Source: Comamonadaceae bacterium CG_4_9_14_3_um_filter_60_33 (GTDB lineage Bacteria; Pseudomonadota; Gammaproteobacteria; Burkholderiales; Burkholderiaceae_C). From it: a stretch of 33,550 nt of DNA. The position numbers were made by a program, and so were the translations under genes. The notes beneath the pieces are model-generated. The model was not told the origin of the DNA. It did no database searches and worked only from the letters and a program-made list of their open reading frames with translations. Numbering within the stretch: position 1 is the first letter of the stretch; each line of letters starts with the position of its first letter. The stretch is taken from the NCBI GenBank assembly GCA_002789915.1, contig PFUD01000178.1:1-33550 (forward strand), in the 5' to 3' direction. Shown here in pieces: positions 6,625 to 13,822 of this stretch.

Positions 6625-6652
6625 ACTGCCGCGCCTGGTGGTTTGAATTGAA

Positions 6653-6931
6653 TTACATGGACGCTGTCTTACGCGGCGTCCGCTTTGCCCTAACTGTGCG
6701 CCTACCTTGCGCTTCTACGTAAGAGTCAAGCAAGCGCCGAATCATGCGCTGGTATTGGGTTTGGTGTTTTGAGGCCTCGGATTTGAAAAAATCAACACTG
6801 CTCTTGCTCAACGCCAGCGTCACTTTCACACCCTCCTCACGAAACGCCAGTTCAGCAGGGGCAGGCAGAAAATCAGCAATCACCTCCAGGTCGCCCAACG
6901 GTTCATCCGTGTAGATGATTTTCTTGTTCAT
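6653..6931 (-). CDS. brnA: BrnA-type antitoxin (CopG/ribbon-helix-helix)
   Basis: A 92-residue antitoxin that neutralises BrnT and represses the operon. The N-terminus (MNKKIIYTDEPLGDLEVIAD) is typical of BrnA. A ribbon-helix-helix DNA-binding region follows (KVTLALSKSSVDFFKSEASK), then a helix (YQRMIRRLLDSYVEAQ) and a basic tail. The ATG at 6931 is used because the longer frame would add residues not seen in BrnA. The gene overlaps the end of brnT by 29 bases, the usual brnT-brnA order with the toxin first. Confidence 0.88.
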   Translation of the reverse strand: MNKKIIYTDEPLGDLEVIADFLPAPAELAFREEGVKVTLALSKSSVDFFKSEASKHQTQYQRMIRRLLDSYVEAQGRRTVRAKRTPRKTASM

Positions 6932-7196
6932 AAACAGCCTTTCCTTTACGCCAATAACCGGCACCAATTAGCCGAATCAATTTCTTTCGATACGTGAACC
7001 GCACCGTGAGAATGCCCCCACCCACTTTGCCAAAACAGTAAAAACGTTCTTCTGCTTCGCTACTATGGCCAAGGTCACGGGCTATCACACGGTGCGGGTC
7101 TGCGAACGCCATTTGAGCGACCTGAAAAGAGACGTGATGCTTGCGCTGATTTTCGACATCCTTTTTCTCGTCCCGCTCAAACTTTGTTTGCGTCAT
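6903..7196 (-). CDS. brnT: BrnT-type toxin (RelE-fold ribonuclease, DUF497)
   Basis: A 97-residue BrnT toxin, a RelE-like ribonuclease that blocks translation under stress. Family features: FERDEKKDVENQRKHHVSFQ at the start, corresponding to the FEWDxxKxxxNxxKHGVSF signature; the segment FADPHRVIARDLGHSSEAEE; ERFYCFGKVGGGILTVRFTY, the central strands; and the C-terminal IRLIGAGYWRKGKAVYEQ, the RIISAR..T..E...Y block with a Gly-Tyr-Trp variant. The toxin is complete. A 28-bp imperfect palindrome lies 27 bases upstream and probably binds the BrnTA complex. The module is transcribed divergently from the vapBC pair. Confidence 0.88.
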   Translation of the reverse strand: MTQTKFERDEKKDVENQRKHHVSFQVAQMAFADPHRVIARDLGHSSEAEERFYCFGKVGGGILTVRFTYRKKLIRLIGAGYWRKGKAVYEQENHLHG

Positions 7197-7222
7197 GCTT
7201 GAATGCTAGCTTAGCTTCATAC

Positions 7223-7250
7223 TTAAAGCCATATATTTATATGGGCTTAA
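7223..7250 (-). promoter_or_regulatory. Candidate brnTA operator
   Basis: CCATATA and TATATGG (7229-7235 and 7238-7244) are a perfect inverted repeat around TT, and flanking TTAA (7223-7226 and 7247-7250) extends the dyad symmetry. It lies 27-54 bases upstream of the brnT start, where a TA repressor complex would bind. Its AT-rich core could also hold the -10 for brnT. Confidence 0.5.
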
Positions 7251-7344
7251 TGCGCTCATTCGCACGGGAACACACAGCAAGCTGCTCTAACAGGTTTAAC
7301 GCCAGCGTGCCGTTGGTCGAGGCACTAGCCACCGCCCGAGTTGA

Positions 7345-7361
7345 ATGTACAATTTGTACAT
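7345..7361 (+). promoter_or_regulatory. vapBC operator overlapping the -10
   Basis: ATGTACAA and TTGTACAT form a perfect 8-bp inverted repeat around a single T, ending one base before the antitoxin ATG at 7363. It contains TACAAT (7348-7353), a 5/6 match to the -10 consensus, placing the transcript start at about 7360. An antitoxin bound here would cover both the -10 and the start site. Confidence 0.65.
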
Positions 7362-7362
7362 C

Positions 7363-7629
7363 ATGCAAATCCATCAGCCGCTTGCTCGCACGCAAATTTA
7401 CCTCACAGAGACCCAACAAAAAAGACTCTCGGCCGCCTCCCGGCGCGCCGCTGTCTCTAAAAGTGAGTTGATCCGGTTGGCTGTGGACCAGTTTTTGGAC
7501 CAGCAAACCCCGACCCATCATGCAACCCAGACGCAGCGCCTGGCAGAACTGGCCGGTTTATGGGCTGACCGTGCAGACATGGCTGACCCCACGGCCTATG
7601 TGCAAGCGCTTCGCAGGCCGCGCTTCTGA
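7363..7629 (+). CDS. vapB: VapB-type ribbon-helix-helix antitoxin
   Basis: An 88-residue antitoxin. The N-terminal ribbon-helix-helix (RTQIYLTETQQKRLSAASRR then VSKSELIRLAVDQFLD, about residues 9-46) is of the CopG/RHH type often paired with PIN toxins. The C-terminal part (ELAGLWADRADMADPTAYVQ, with ALRRPRF at the end) has the Trp and Arg residues that in such antitoxins insert into the toxin active site. The ATG at 7363 was preferred to the in-frame ATG at 7345, which lies inside the operator. No ribosome site precedes either; with a start site near 7360 the message is probably leaderless. The stop overlaps the toxin start by one base (TGATG), so translation is coupled. Confidence 0.85.
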   Translation: MQIHQPLARTQIYLTETQQKRLSAASRRAAVSKSELIRLAVDQFLDQQTPTHHATQTQRLAELAGLWADRADMADPTAYVQALRRPRF

Positions 7630-8036
7630 TGGCGGCTCCTTTGGTGGCAACCCACGGCGTGCTCATCGACTCTGATGTGTTGATCTGGTTTGCGCGCGGC
7701 AACCTTCAGGCTGCCACGGCAGTCAATAACATCAGCGACAGCTATATCTCGGCCATTTCCTACATGGAATTGGTGCAAGGGTGCCGCAACAAAGCAGAAC
7801 TCAAGGTGATGCAGCGGGCGTTCAAGTCAAACGACCATGACATGCTGCCGGTCACCCACATCATCAGTGACCTGGCCTGTGAATTGGTGGAGCAGTACGC
7901 TTTGTCGCACAGTCTTTATCTGGCTGATGCGCTGATCGCCGCGACAGCCTTGTCGCACAACCTGGTTTTGTTAAGTGCCACCGGCAAGCACTTTTCAGCC
8001 ATCAAGGGTCTGAAGCTGCGGGTTTTCAGGGTGTAA
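7629..8036 (+). CDS. vapC: VapC-type PIN-domain ribonuclease toxin
   Basis: A 135-residue PIN endoribonuclease; VapC toxins cut tRNA or rRNA with Mg2+/Mn2+ and halt translation. The acidic metal-binding residues are visible: D14 and D16 in LIDSDVLIW, E47 in SYMELVQG and D100 in LADALIAATA. The last conserved block reads LLSATGKHF where many VapC proteins have LxTxNxKDF, so the Asn and the final Asp are replaced by Gly and His. This could weaken the fourth metal position but is seen in some active members (uncertain). It ends 10 bases before the convergent MFS gene, with no clear terminator between. Confidence 0.88.
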   Translation: MAAPLVATHGVLIDSDVLIWFARGNLQAATAVNNISDSYISAISYMELVQGCRNKAELKVMQRAFKSNDHDMLPVTHIISDLACELVEQYALSHSLYLADALIAATALSHNLVLLSATGKHFSAIKGLKLRVFRV

Positions 8037-8046
8037 ATCGGTTAGC

Positions 8047-9285
8047 TCACCCCACCGGGTGCTCAATGATCCGGCCAATAACTGGCCAGCGGTGGTGCAG
8101 CCAGAGCCATGCCAGCAGCCCCACCGACAGCATGGCCAGCGAAGCGGCCGCCAGACCCACGGTGGAGTGCATGACCAGCGGTGAAATCACGCCAGCCACC
8201 ACACCGTTGGCACTGGCGCCAATGAAGGCCTGCAGGCTCGATGCCATGCCGCGCCGGTCGGGGTGCAGGTCAAGCACCAGCAGCGTGATCACCGGCACCA
8301 TCATGGCCCAGCCAAAGGCAAAAATCGCCACCGGAAAAATAGCCCACGCCACATGCGCGTCAAACAGCACGTTGGCAAGCAGGTTGATAAGCGCAATGCC
8401 GAGCATGATGGCAAAGCCGTATTTGATCTGATGCTTGGGCGCGAGCCGCCCGGCCATGCGGCCACTGGCCAAGGCACCACTCATGATGCCGCTGATGACG
8501 ATGATGAAGAACCAGAAAAACTGCGTAGGCGCCAGCGCCAGATGCTCGCCCAAAAACACCGGTGCCGACAGCACGTACAAAAACATGCCGTTGAACGGCA
8601 CGCCACTGGCCAGCGCCAGCAGCAAAAAGCGCGGATCGAGCCCCAGTTTCCAATAGCCCTGCAGCAAGTTGCTGACCTTGAGCGGCTGGCGCTGGCTCAC
8701 ATGCAGGGTTTCGGGCAGCAGTTTGTAGTTGGCAACCCACAGCACCACGCCCACCGCCGTCAAAAACCAGAACACGCTGTGCCAGCCCAACAGCGCAAAC
8801 AAAACTCCGCCAATCATTGGCGCAACGGCGGGCGCCACGCCAAAGTAAATGGTGATCTGGCTCATCACCTTTTGCGCCTGCGCTGGTGAAAACATGTCGC
8901 GCACCACAGCGCGCGACACCACAATACCAGCCCCGGTGGTGAGCCCCTGCATCGCCCGGAAAAACACCAATTGGCCAATGCTTTGCGACAGCGCGCAACC
9001 CATCGAGGCCAGCGTGAACGCCGCCAGCCCCCACAGCACCACCGGCCGACGCCCCACGCTGTCAGACAGCGCGCCATGAAACAGGCTCATGAAAGCAAAG
9101 CCGAACAGGTAGGCTGAGAGCGTTTGCTGCATTTGCAGCGGCGTGGCGTCGAGCGAGCTGGCAATGCCGGCAAACGCCGGAATATAGGTATCAATGGAAA
9201 ACGGCCCGAGCATGCCCAGCGTGGCCAGCAGCACCGCCAGCGCCCAACGCGGGGCGCGCCACAAATGCTGCGCGTCAGGATTCAT
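8047..9285 (-). CDS. Bcr/CflA-family multidrug efflux transporter (MFS)
   Basis: A 412-residue inner-membrane drug:H+ antiporter of the major facilitator superfamily, Bcr/CflA (DHA1) group, with 12 predicted transmembrane helices. Diagnostic motifs: FSIDTYIPAF in helix 1 (the Bcr IDMYLPALP motif), GALSDSVGRRPVVLWG between helices 2 and 3 (MFS motif A, GxLxDRxGRRPV) and RAMQGLTTGAGIVVSRAVVR in helices 4-5. Length matches the family (about 400). The gene starts 9 bases after the CopD-like gene, so the two are probably cotranscribed from upstream of 9771. The substrate cannot be read from the sequence; Bcr relatives export bicyclomycin, sulfonamides or cysteine. Confidence 0.92.
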   Translation of the reverse strand: MNPDAQHLWRAPRWALAVLLATLGMLGPFSIDTYIPAFAGIASSLDATPLQMQQTLSAYLFGFAFMSLFHGALSDSVGRRPVVLWGLAAFTLASMGCALSQSIGQLVFFRAMQGLTTGAGIVVSRAVVRDMFSPAQAQKVMSQITIYFGVAPAVAPMIGGVLFALLGWHSVFWFLTAVGVVLWVANYKLLPETLHVSQRQPLKVSNLLQGYWKLGLDPRFLLLALASGVPFNGMFLYVLSAPVFLGEHLALAPTQFFWFFIIVISGIMSGALASGRMAGRLAPKHQIKYGFAIMLGIALINLLANVLFDAHVAWAIFPVAIFAFGWAMMVPVITLLVLDLHPDRRGMASSLQAFIGASANGVVAGVISPLVMHSTVGLAAASLAMLSVGLLAWLWLHHRWPVIGRIIEHPVG

Positions 9286-9294
9286 GCCGGGCGT

Positions 9295-9771
9295 TTAGCG
9301 TGGCACACCGATCAGTGTCACCAGCACAATCAGCACACCCATGGCCAGGTTCACCAGTACCCAGGTGCGGATTTGCCCCAGCGCTGCGGCACCGGCAGGC
9401 CAGTCAAGCGCCTGCGCAGCGCGGCTCAGGCGCTTGTACAAACCAAAACGGATATGCCCAAAAATCAGCATCATCACAATACCTAACGTGGCCATGATGG
9501 TCCACTCCAGCGGCATGCTGAAATGCCCGCCGGCCTGAACTACCTGCTTGGCCACCTGGCCAATCATCCACAAGCCAGTGGCCAGCGTGATCGCAATGGC
9601 CGCCAACACGGCGCCAAAAAAGCGACCAAGCACCGCATGCATCAAGGGCACGCGCACAGCAGGCTCCAGCGCCCCTGTAGCCGGGCGCAAAAAGAAGTGG
9701 GAAAACACCATGCCGCCAATCCAGACGATGATGGCGAGCAGGTGCAGGGTTTTAAGAATGGCGTATGACAT
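9295..9771 (-). CDS. CopD-family integral membrane protein
   Basis: A 158-residue membrane protein with four predicted helices. HLLAIIVWIGGMVFSHFFLR near the N-terminus is typical of the CopD/PcoD domain (His then WxGG), proposed to act in copper import or haem-linked copper handling; the short stand-alone versions are uncharacterised. The other helices are around FFGAVLAAIAITLATGLWMI, MATLGIVMMLIFGHIRFGL and WVLVNLAMGVLIVLVTLIGV. The start at 9771 (MSYAILK) begins just before the first helix; the longer frame adds 38 non-conserved residues. Likely the first gene of a two-gene operon with the MFS exporter. Confidence 0.78.
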   Translation of the reverse strand: MSYAILKTLHLLAIIVWIGGMVFSHFFLRPATGALEPAVRVPLMHAVLGRFFGAVLAAIAITLATGLWMIGQVAKQVVQAGGHFSMPLEWTIMATLGIVMMLIFGHIRFGLYKRLSRAAQALDWPAGAAALGQIRTWVLVNLAMGVLIVLVTLIGVPR

Positions 9772-9860
9772 GGACAGAACTCGCGGAGTGAAACAAGGTG
9801 GCGAGTGTGCCTCAGGAACGGCAAACCGGTTGGGCGCAGAGGTCAATACCTGAAAAATTG

Positions 9861-10127
9861 TCAGTCGTCGTAATGCCCACGGCACGCAATGATGTCCAAA
9901 TCAGCATCGTCCGTGGCATACACCAGCCGGTGCACTGCATCAATGCGCCTTGACCAGTATCCGGCCATGTTGCCCAAGAGTGGCTCTGGTTTGCCAATGC
10001 CGGTAAACGGCGCGCGCGCTGCCGCTTCGATCAGCGTATTGATGCGCTTCAATGTTTTTTTGTCTTGCCCCTGCCAATAGGTGTAGTCGTCCCATGCGGC
10101 CGGGGTAAAGCGACTCGACCGCGCCAT
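9861..10127 (-). CDS. yoeB: YoeB/Txe-family mRNA interferase toxin
   Basis: An 88-residue YoeB homologue, a ribosome-dependent endoribonuclease that cuts mRNA in the A site. Conserved blocks: WDDYTYWQGQDKKTLKRINT, FTGIGKPEPLLGNMAGYWSR and the C-terminal HRLVYA with CRGHY. The E. coli catalytic residues E46, R65, H83 and Y84 correspond to E48, R67, H85 and Y86, all present, so the toxin should be active. It begins 3 bases after the antitoxin stop, the standard yefM-yoeB order. Confidence 0.93.
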   Translation of the reverse strand: MARSSRFTPAAWDDYTYWQGQDKKTLKRINTLIEAAARAPFTGIGKPEPLLGNMAGYWSRRIDAVHRLVYATDDADLDIIACRGHYDD

Positions 10128-10130
10128 GCG

Positions 10131-10385
10131 TCAAACCTTTGCCAGCACGCGTCGGGTGGCCTTGCCAGCTTTGTGCTGAGCGATTGACTTTGCCAGGTGC
10201 GCGGCGTTCGCCGGGGTTGATAGTAAATGCATGGTTTCCATGATGCTCTGGTAATGGTCAAGGGACATCACCACTGCGTCGGCGCCATCACGCCGACTGA
10301 TGACCGTTACATCTGCATCATCATGCACTGCATCGAGCACCGACTTCAACGAGCTACGGGCTTCGGAATAGGTCACGATTCGCAT
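10131..10385 (-). CDS. yefM: YefM/Phd-family antitoxin
   Basis: An 84-residue antitoxin that binds YoeB and represses the operon. MRIVTYSEARSSLKSVLDAV is the YefM N-terminus, VTVISRRDGADAVVMSLDHY the Phd/YefM DNA-binding core, and LLSTPANAAHLAKSIAQHKA the toxin-binding helix. The ATG at 10385 was chosen over an in-frame GTG at 10394 because AGAGG lies 8 bases before it, whereas the GTG would fall inside that ribosome site. Translated just before yoeB. Confidence 0.93.
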   Translation of the reverse strand: MRIVTYSEARSSLKSVLDAVHDDADVTVISRRDGADAVVMSLDHYQSIMETMHLLSTPANAAHLAKSIAQHKAGKATRRVLAKV

Positions 10386-10403
10386 TGGTTTCACCTCTTA
10401 TTT

Positions 10404-10426
10404 GTACTTAAAGTGGTGCAAGTATA
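10404..10426 (-). promoter_or_regulatory. yefM-yoeB promoter and operator candidate
   Basis: On the minus strand TATACT (10426-10421) is a 5/6 -10 match about 36 bases upstream of the yefM ATG. TACTT (10405-10409) and AAGTA (10420-10424) form an inverted repeat with a 10-bp spacer overlapping it. No convincing -35 was found. Confidence 0.35.
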
Positions 10427-10440
10427 GGCCTGTAGTGGAC

Positions 10441-10462
10441 GAAAGAACGTGAGAGTTCTTTC
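10441..10462. repeat. Perfect inverted repeat upstream of yefM
   Basis: GAAAGAAC and GTTCTTTC form an 8-bp perfect stem around GTGAGA. There is no T-run on either side, so it is not a standard terminator. It could be a binding site or a 3' structure on the tRNA transcript. Confidence 0.5.
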
Positions 10463-10605
10463 TGGTTACCCAGCCTTGGTGGACGCCATGGGAGAACCAG
10501 CTTTCTATTGTTTTGGTGGCGCTGGCACTACGAAACTGCTGCCTTGAACAGCCAGTAACGTGCCAGAATTTTGAAGGGGGTTTGCTACGGAATGAAACCG
10601 TTGAA

Positions 10606-10690
10606 TGGTGCCCGGGGTCGGAATCGAACCGACACGCCTTTCGGCGGGGGATTTTGAGTCCCCTGCGTCTACCAATTTCACCACCCGGGC
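10606..10690 (-). tRNA. tRNA-Leu (anticodon CAA)
   Basis: The minus strand folds as a class II tRNA of 85 nt with CCA encoded. The acceptor stem GCCCGGG pairs with CCCGGGC, the discriminator is A, the D-arm has the Leu-type GGTGAAATTGGTAGACGC, the anticodon stem GGGGA/TCCCC encloses CTCAAAA (anticodon CAA, reading UUG), the long variable arm is CGCC-GAAA-GGCG, and the T-arm contains GGTTCGATTCC. It is divergent from cysM. Confidence 0.96.
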
Positions 10691-10727
10691 CACGCTTTGA
10701 GGACCGAATTATGGCACAGTGCAGGGT

Positions 10728-11630
10728 ATGAAATATTCAACCATTGAAGATCTGATCGGCAAGACCCCACTGGTGCGTTTGCAGCGCATCGGAGCCACTG
10801 AAAACGCGGCGCGCGGCAATGTGATTCTGGGCAAACTCGAAGGCAACAACCCGGCGGGTTCGGTGAAAGACCGGGCGGCCATGTCGATGATCCAGCGCGC
10901 TCAGGAGCGCGGCGAGATCAAACCGGGCGACACGCTGATCGAGGCCACTTCAGGCAACACCGGCATTGCACTGGCCATGGCCGCGGCCATCAAGGGTTAC
11001 CGCATGGTGCTGATCATGCCCGAGGATTTGTCGATTGAGCGGGCGCAGACCATGAAGGCGTTTGGCGCCGACTTGATTTTGACACCCAAGAGCGGCGGCA
11101 TTGAATACTCGCGCGACCTGGCCGACCAAATAGCACGCGACGGCAAGGGCCATGTGCTCGACCAATTCTCCAACGCCGACAACCCGCGTATCCATGTGGA
11201 AACCACCGGGCCCGAGATTTGGGCTGATACCAAGGGCAAGGTTACCCATTTTGTCAGCGCCATGGGCACCACTGGCACCATCACCGGGGTGTCGCAATAC
11301 CTCAAGAAGAAGAACCCGGCCATCAAAATCATTGGCGTGCAACCCACTGAAGGCTCGCGCATTCCGGGCATTCGCAAATGGCCGCAAGCCTATTTGCCCA
11401 AAATTTACGACCCCACCCATGTCGATGAACTGGTCTATGTGAGCCAGGAAGATGCCGAGGAAATGTGCCGCCAACTGGCGCGCGAAGAAGGCATTTTTGC
11501 CGGCATTTCAGCGGCTGGGGCCTGCTGGGTGGCGCAGCAAATTGCCCAGCGTGAAAAGCACGCCACCATTGTCTTCATCGTCTGCGACCGGGGCGACCGG
11601 TATTTGTCCACCGGCGTCTTTCCGGCCTGA
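10728..11630 (+). CDS. cysM: Cysteine synthase B (O-acetylserine sulfhydrylase B)
   Basis: A 300-residue PLP enzyme making L-cysteine from O-acetyl-L-serine and sulfide; CysM-type enzymes also use thiosulfate. Visible features: IGKTPLVRLQRI near the start, the PLP lysine K47 in AGSVKDRAA, the substrate loop EATSGNTGIALAMAAA, and the phosphate-binding GTTGTITGVSQYL. The length and the GxxPxIR-type C-terminus (GSRIPGIRKW) fit CysM rather than the longer CysK. The ATG at 10728 starts the family N-terminus. It lies 34 bases before tusA and upstream of the SUF operon, with serA downstream, so serine, cysteine and Fe-S sulfur supply are grouped here. Confidence 0.95.
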   Translation: MKYSTIEDLIGKTPLVRLQRIGATENAARGNVILGKLEGNNPAGSVKDRAAMSMIQRAQERGEIKPGDTLIEATSGNTGIALAMAAAIKGYRMVLIMPEDLSIERAQTMKAFGADLILTPKSGGIEYSRDLADQIARDGKGHVLDQFSNADNPRIHVETTGPEIWADTKGKVTHFVSAMGTTGTITGVSQYLKKKNPAIKIIGVQPTEGSRIPGIRKWPQAYLPKIYDPTHVDELVYVSQEDAEEMCRQLAREEGIFAGISAAGACWVAQQIAQREKHATIVFIVCDRGDRYLSTGVFPA

Positions 11631-11664
11631 CGCCGCGCAGTTATCAAAATATCAGGAACCCAAC

Positions 11665-11892
11665 ATGCACATCGACAAAGAAATTGACACCAGCGGGCTC
11701 AACTGCCCTCTTCCCATCCTGAAAGCCAAGAAAGCCCTGTCCGAACTGGAAAGCGGCCAGGTGCTCAAGGTGATCGCTACCGACGGCGGCTCGCTGCGCG
11801 ACTTTCAAGCGTTTGCCAAACAAACCGGCAATGAATTGCTGGAGCAGCAGACCGTGGGTAAGGCTTTTATACACGTGATGCGCCGACGCTAA
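11665..11892 (+). CDS. tusA: TusA/SirA-family sulfur carrier protein
   Basis: A 75-residue cytoplasmic sulfurtransferase-relay protein. The sulfur-carrying cysteine C14 is in the signature GLNCPLPIL (CPxP). The rest (KAKKALSELESGQVLKVIAT, DGGSLRDFQAFAKQTGNELL) follows the two-layer alpha/beta fold of the family. TusA accepts persulfide from a cysteine desulfurase and passes it to tRNA thiolation, molybdenum cofactor or other pathways. Proximity to sufS and cysM suggests a link with sulfur mobilisation, but the tusBCDE partners are not in the window. The ATG at 11665 follows CAGGAAC. Confidence 0.92.
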   Translation: MHIDKEIDTSGLNCPLPILKAKKALSELESGQVLKVIATDGGSLRDFQAFAKQTGNELLEQQTVGKAFIHVMRRR

Positions 11893-11923
11893 AAGTGGCA
11901 TTCATCGGGCTTCGACCCCTTTT

Positions 11924-11954
11924 CCGGCGGCAACGCTGCCGGGCGCGTTTTCCC
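11924..11954 (+). terminator. Probable terminator after tusA
   Basis: CCGGCGGC pairs with GCTGCCGG around AAC (one G-T wobble), followed by GCGCG and TTTT. The gap before the T-run makes it weak, but it would insulate cysM-tusA from the suf promoter. Confidence 0.45.
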
Positions 11955-11982
11955 CTATTGCCATTGCTGGATTTCAGTGCGT

Positions 11983-12020
11983 TTGATACTTTTTTATAAG
12001 GTATATTTAAAATACATGTA
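11983..12020 (+). promoter_or_regulatory. suf operon promoter with NsrR-type operator
   Basis: An 11-1-11 dyad occupies 11998-12020: left half AAGGTATATTT, centre A, right half AAATACATGTA. Against the NsrR consensus halves AAGATGTATTT and AAATACATCTT, 9 of 11 positions match on each side. A possible promoter is TTGATA (11983-11988) with TTTAAA (12006-12011) at 17 bp, which would put the -10 inside the dyad. The sufA ATG lies 12 bases beyond, after an AAAGGAGA ribosome site. The operon ends with an NsrR-like gene, so autoregulation is the natural reading (inference). Confidence 0.6.
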
Positions 12021-12032
12021 AAGGAGAATTTC

Positions 12033-12389
12033 ATGACCTCAATCACCTTGACACCAGCGGCTGCCAAGCAAATTCGCAGCCAAATTGCAAAACACGGCAG
12101 TGGCATCGGCTTGCGTGTGGGCATCAAACCCGTGGGCTGCTCGGGCTATGCCTACACCTATGCGCTGGCCGATGACGCACGCGACGACGAGCAGCGCATC
12201 GAAGCCCATGGCGCCACCCTGCTCATTGCCACCGACCATCTGACAAGCCTTGAAGGCGCGAGCCTCGACTTTGTTACCGAAGGGCTCAAACAGAGCTTTC
12301 AGTTCAATAACCCGAATGTTGGCATTACCTGCGGCTGCGGCGAAAGCTTCAGCCTCAAGCAGCCTGTTGGCAAAGGAGTTGCCGTATGA
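12033..12389 (+). CDS. sufA: A-type iron-sulfur carrier/scaffold SufA
   Basis: A 118-residue A-type carrier (HesB/IscA/SufA family) that accepts Fe-S clusters from SufBCD and delivers them to apoproteins. The three ligands are present: C36 in PVGCSGYAY, then C100 and C102 in [10 protein letters not shown]. It is first in the suf operon and overlaps sufB by four bases (ATGA). An AAAGGAGA ribosome site precedes the ATG. IscA or ErpA would look similar; the operon position decides for SufA. Confidence 0.93.
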   Translation: MTSITLTPAAAKQIRSQIAKHGSGIGLRVGIKPVGCSGYAYTYALADDARDDEQRIEAHGATLLIATDHLTSLEGASLDFVTEGLKQSFQFNNPNVGITCGCGESFSLKQPVGKGVAV

Positions 12390-13822
12390 GCGCTGTTCTG
12401 GACAACCTGGTCAACCAGCCGTACAAGCATGGCTTTGTCACCGACATCGCCTCAGACGTGGCCGCCAAAGGCTTGAGCGAAGACACCATCCGGCTGATTT
12501 CTGCCAAAAAGAACGAGCCCGACTGGCTGCTTGAGTTCCGCCTGAAGGCGTATCGTCACTGGCTGACCATGAAAGACCCCGGCTGGGCTAATGTCAGCCA
12601 TCCCAAGATCGATTTCCAGGCAATCAGCTACTACGCCGCGCCCAAACCCAAAGCCAAGCTCAAGAGCATGGATGAGGTCGATCCCGAACTGCTGCGCACT
12701 TTTGAGAAGCTCGGTGTGCCGATGCATGAGCGAGCGGCGCTGGCCGGTGTGGCGGTAGATGTGATTTTTGACAGCGTGTCGGTCACCACCACCTACAAAG
12801 CCAAGCTGGCCGAGGTCGGCATCATTTTTGGCTCGATCTCGGAGGCGGTGCAGACCCACCCCGAGCTGGTCAAAAAATACATGGGCAGTGTGGTGCCGGC
12901 GGCCGACAACTATTACGCCGCGCTTAATTCCGCAGTGTTTACCGACGGCTCGTTTTGCTTCATCCCCAAGGGCGTGAAGTGCCCGATGGATTTGTCCACC
13001 TACTTTCGCATCAACACCCAGGACACCGGGCAGTTTGAGCGCACGCTCATCATTGCTGAAGAAGGCGCGTCGGTGTCTTACCTCGAAGGCTGCACTGCGC
13101 CGCAGTTCGACACCAACCAGTTGCACGCTGCGGTGGTGGAGTTGGTGGCACTGGACAACGCTGACATCAAGTACTCCACGGTGCAAAACTGGTACGCGGG
13201 TGATGAAAACGGCGTGGGCGGCATCTACAACTTTGTCACCAAGCGCGGCCTGTGCAAGGGCGTGAATTCGCGCATTTCATGGACGCAGGTGGAAACTGGT
13301 TCGGCCATCACCTGGAAATACCCGTCTTGCATTTTGCTGGGCGACAACTCGGTGGGCGAGTTTTATTCAGTGGCTGTCACCAACCACCACCAGCAAGCCG
13401 ACACCGGCACCAAGATGATCCACATCGGCAAAAACACCCGCAGCACCATTGTCAGCAAGGGCATATCGGCGGGGCAGTCGAGCAACAGTTACCGCGGCCT
13501 GGTCAAGGTGATGCCGGGTGCGGCAGGCGCGCGCAACTATTCGCAGTGCGACTCGATGCTGGTGGGGGCCAAATGCAGCGCCAACACGTTCCCGTACATC
13601 CAGGTGCGCAACCCCAGCGCCCAGGTGGAGCACGAAGCGTCTACCTCCAAAATTGGCGAAGACCAGATGTTTTATTTTGCCCAGCGCGGCATTGGCGCCG
13701 AAGAAGCGGTGTCGATGATCATCAATGGTTTTTGCAAAGACGTGTTTCAACAGTTGCCAATGGAGTTCGCCGTTGAAGCCACCAAATTACTCGGATTCAA
13801 GCTTGAAGGGAGCGTAGGATGA
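12386..13822 (+). CDS. sufB: Fe-S assembly scaffold subunit SufB
   Basis: A 478-residue SufB, the subunit on which the Fe-S cluster is built in the SufBC2D complex. The E. coli essential residues C405 and E434 correspond to C388 in NYSQCDSML and E417 in QVEHEAS, with the same 29-residue spacing. The family blocks [40 protein letters not shown] and [18 protein letters not shown] are intact, as is the C-terminus [12 protein letters not shown]. It is joined to sufA and sufC by overlapping start/stop codons. Confidence 0.97.
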   Translation: MSAVLDNLVNQPYKHGFVTDIASDVAAKGLSEDTIRLISAKKNEPDWLLEFRLKAYRHWLTMKDPGWANVSHPKIDFQAISYYAAPKPKAKLKSMDEVDPELLRTFEKLGVPMHERAALAGVAVDVIFDSVSVTTTYKAKLAEVGIIFGSISEAVQTHPELVKKYMGSVVPAADNYYAALNSAVFTDGSFCFIPKGVKCPMDLSTYFRINTQDTGQFERTLIIAEEGASVSYLEGCTAPQFDTNQLHAAVVELVALDNADIKYSTVQNWYAGDENGVGGIYNFVTKRGLCKGVNSRISWTQVETGSAITWKYPSCILLGDNSVGEFYSVAVTNHHQQADTGTKMIHIGKNTRSTIVSKGISAGQSSNSYRGLVKVMPGAAGARNYSQCDSMLVGAKCSANTFPYIQVRNPSAQVEHEASTSKIGEDQMFYFAQRGIGAEEAVSMIINGFCKDVFQQLPMEFAVEATKLLGFKLEGSVG

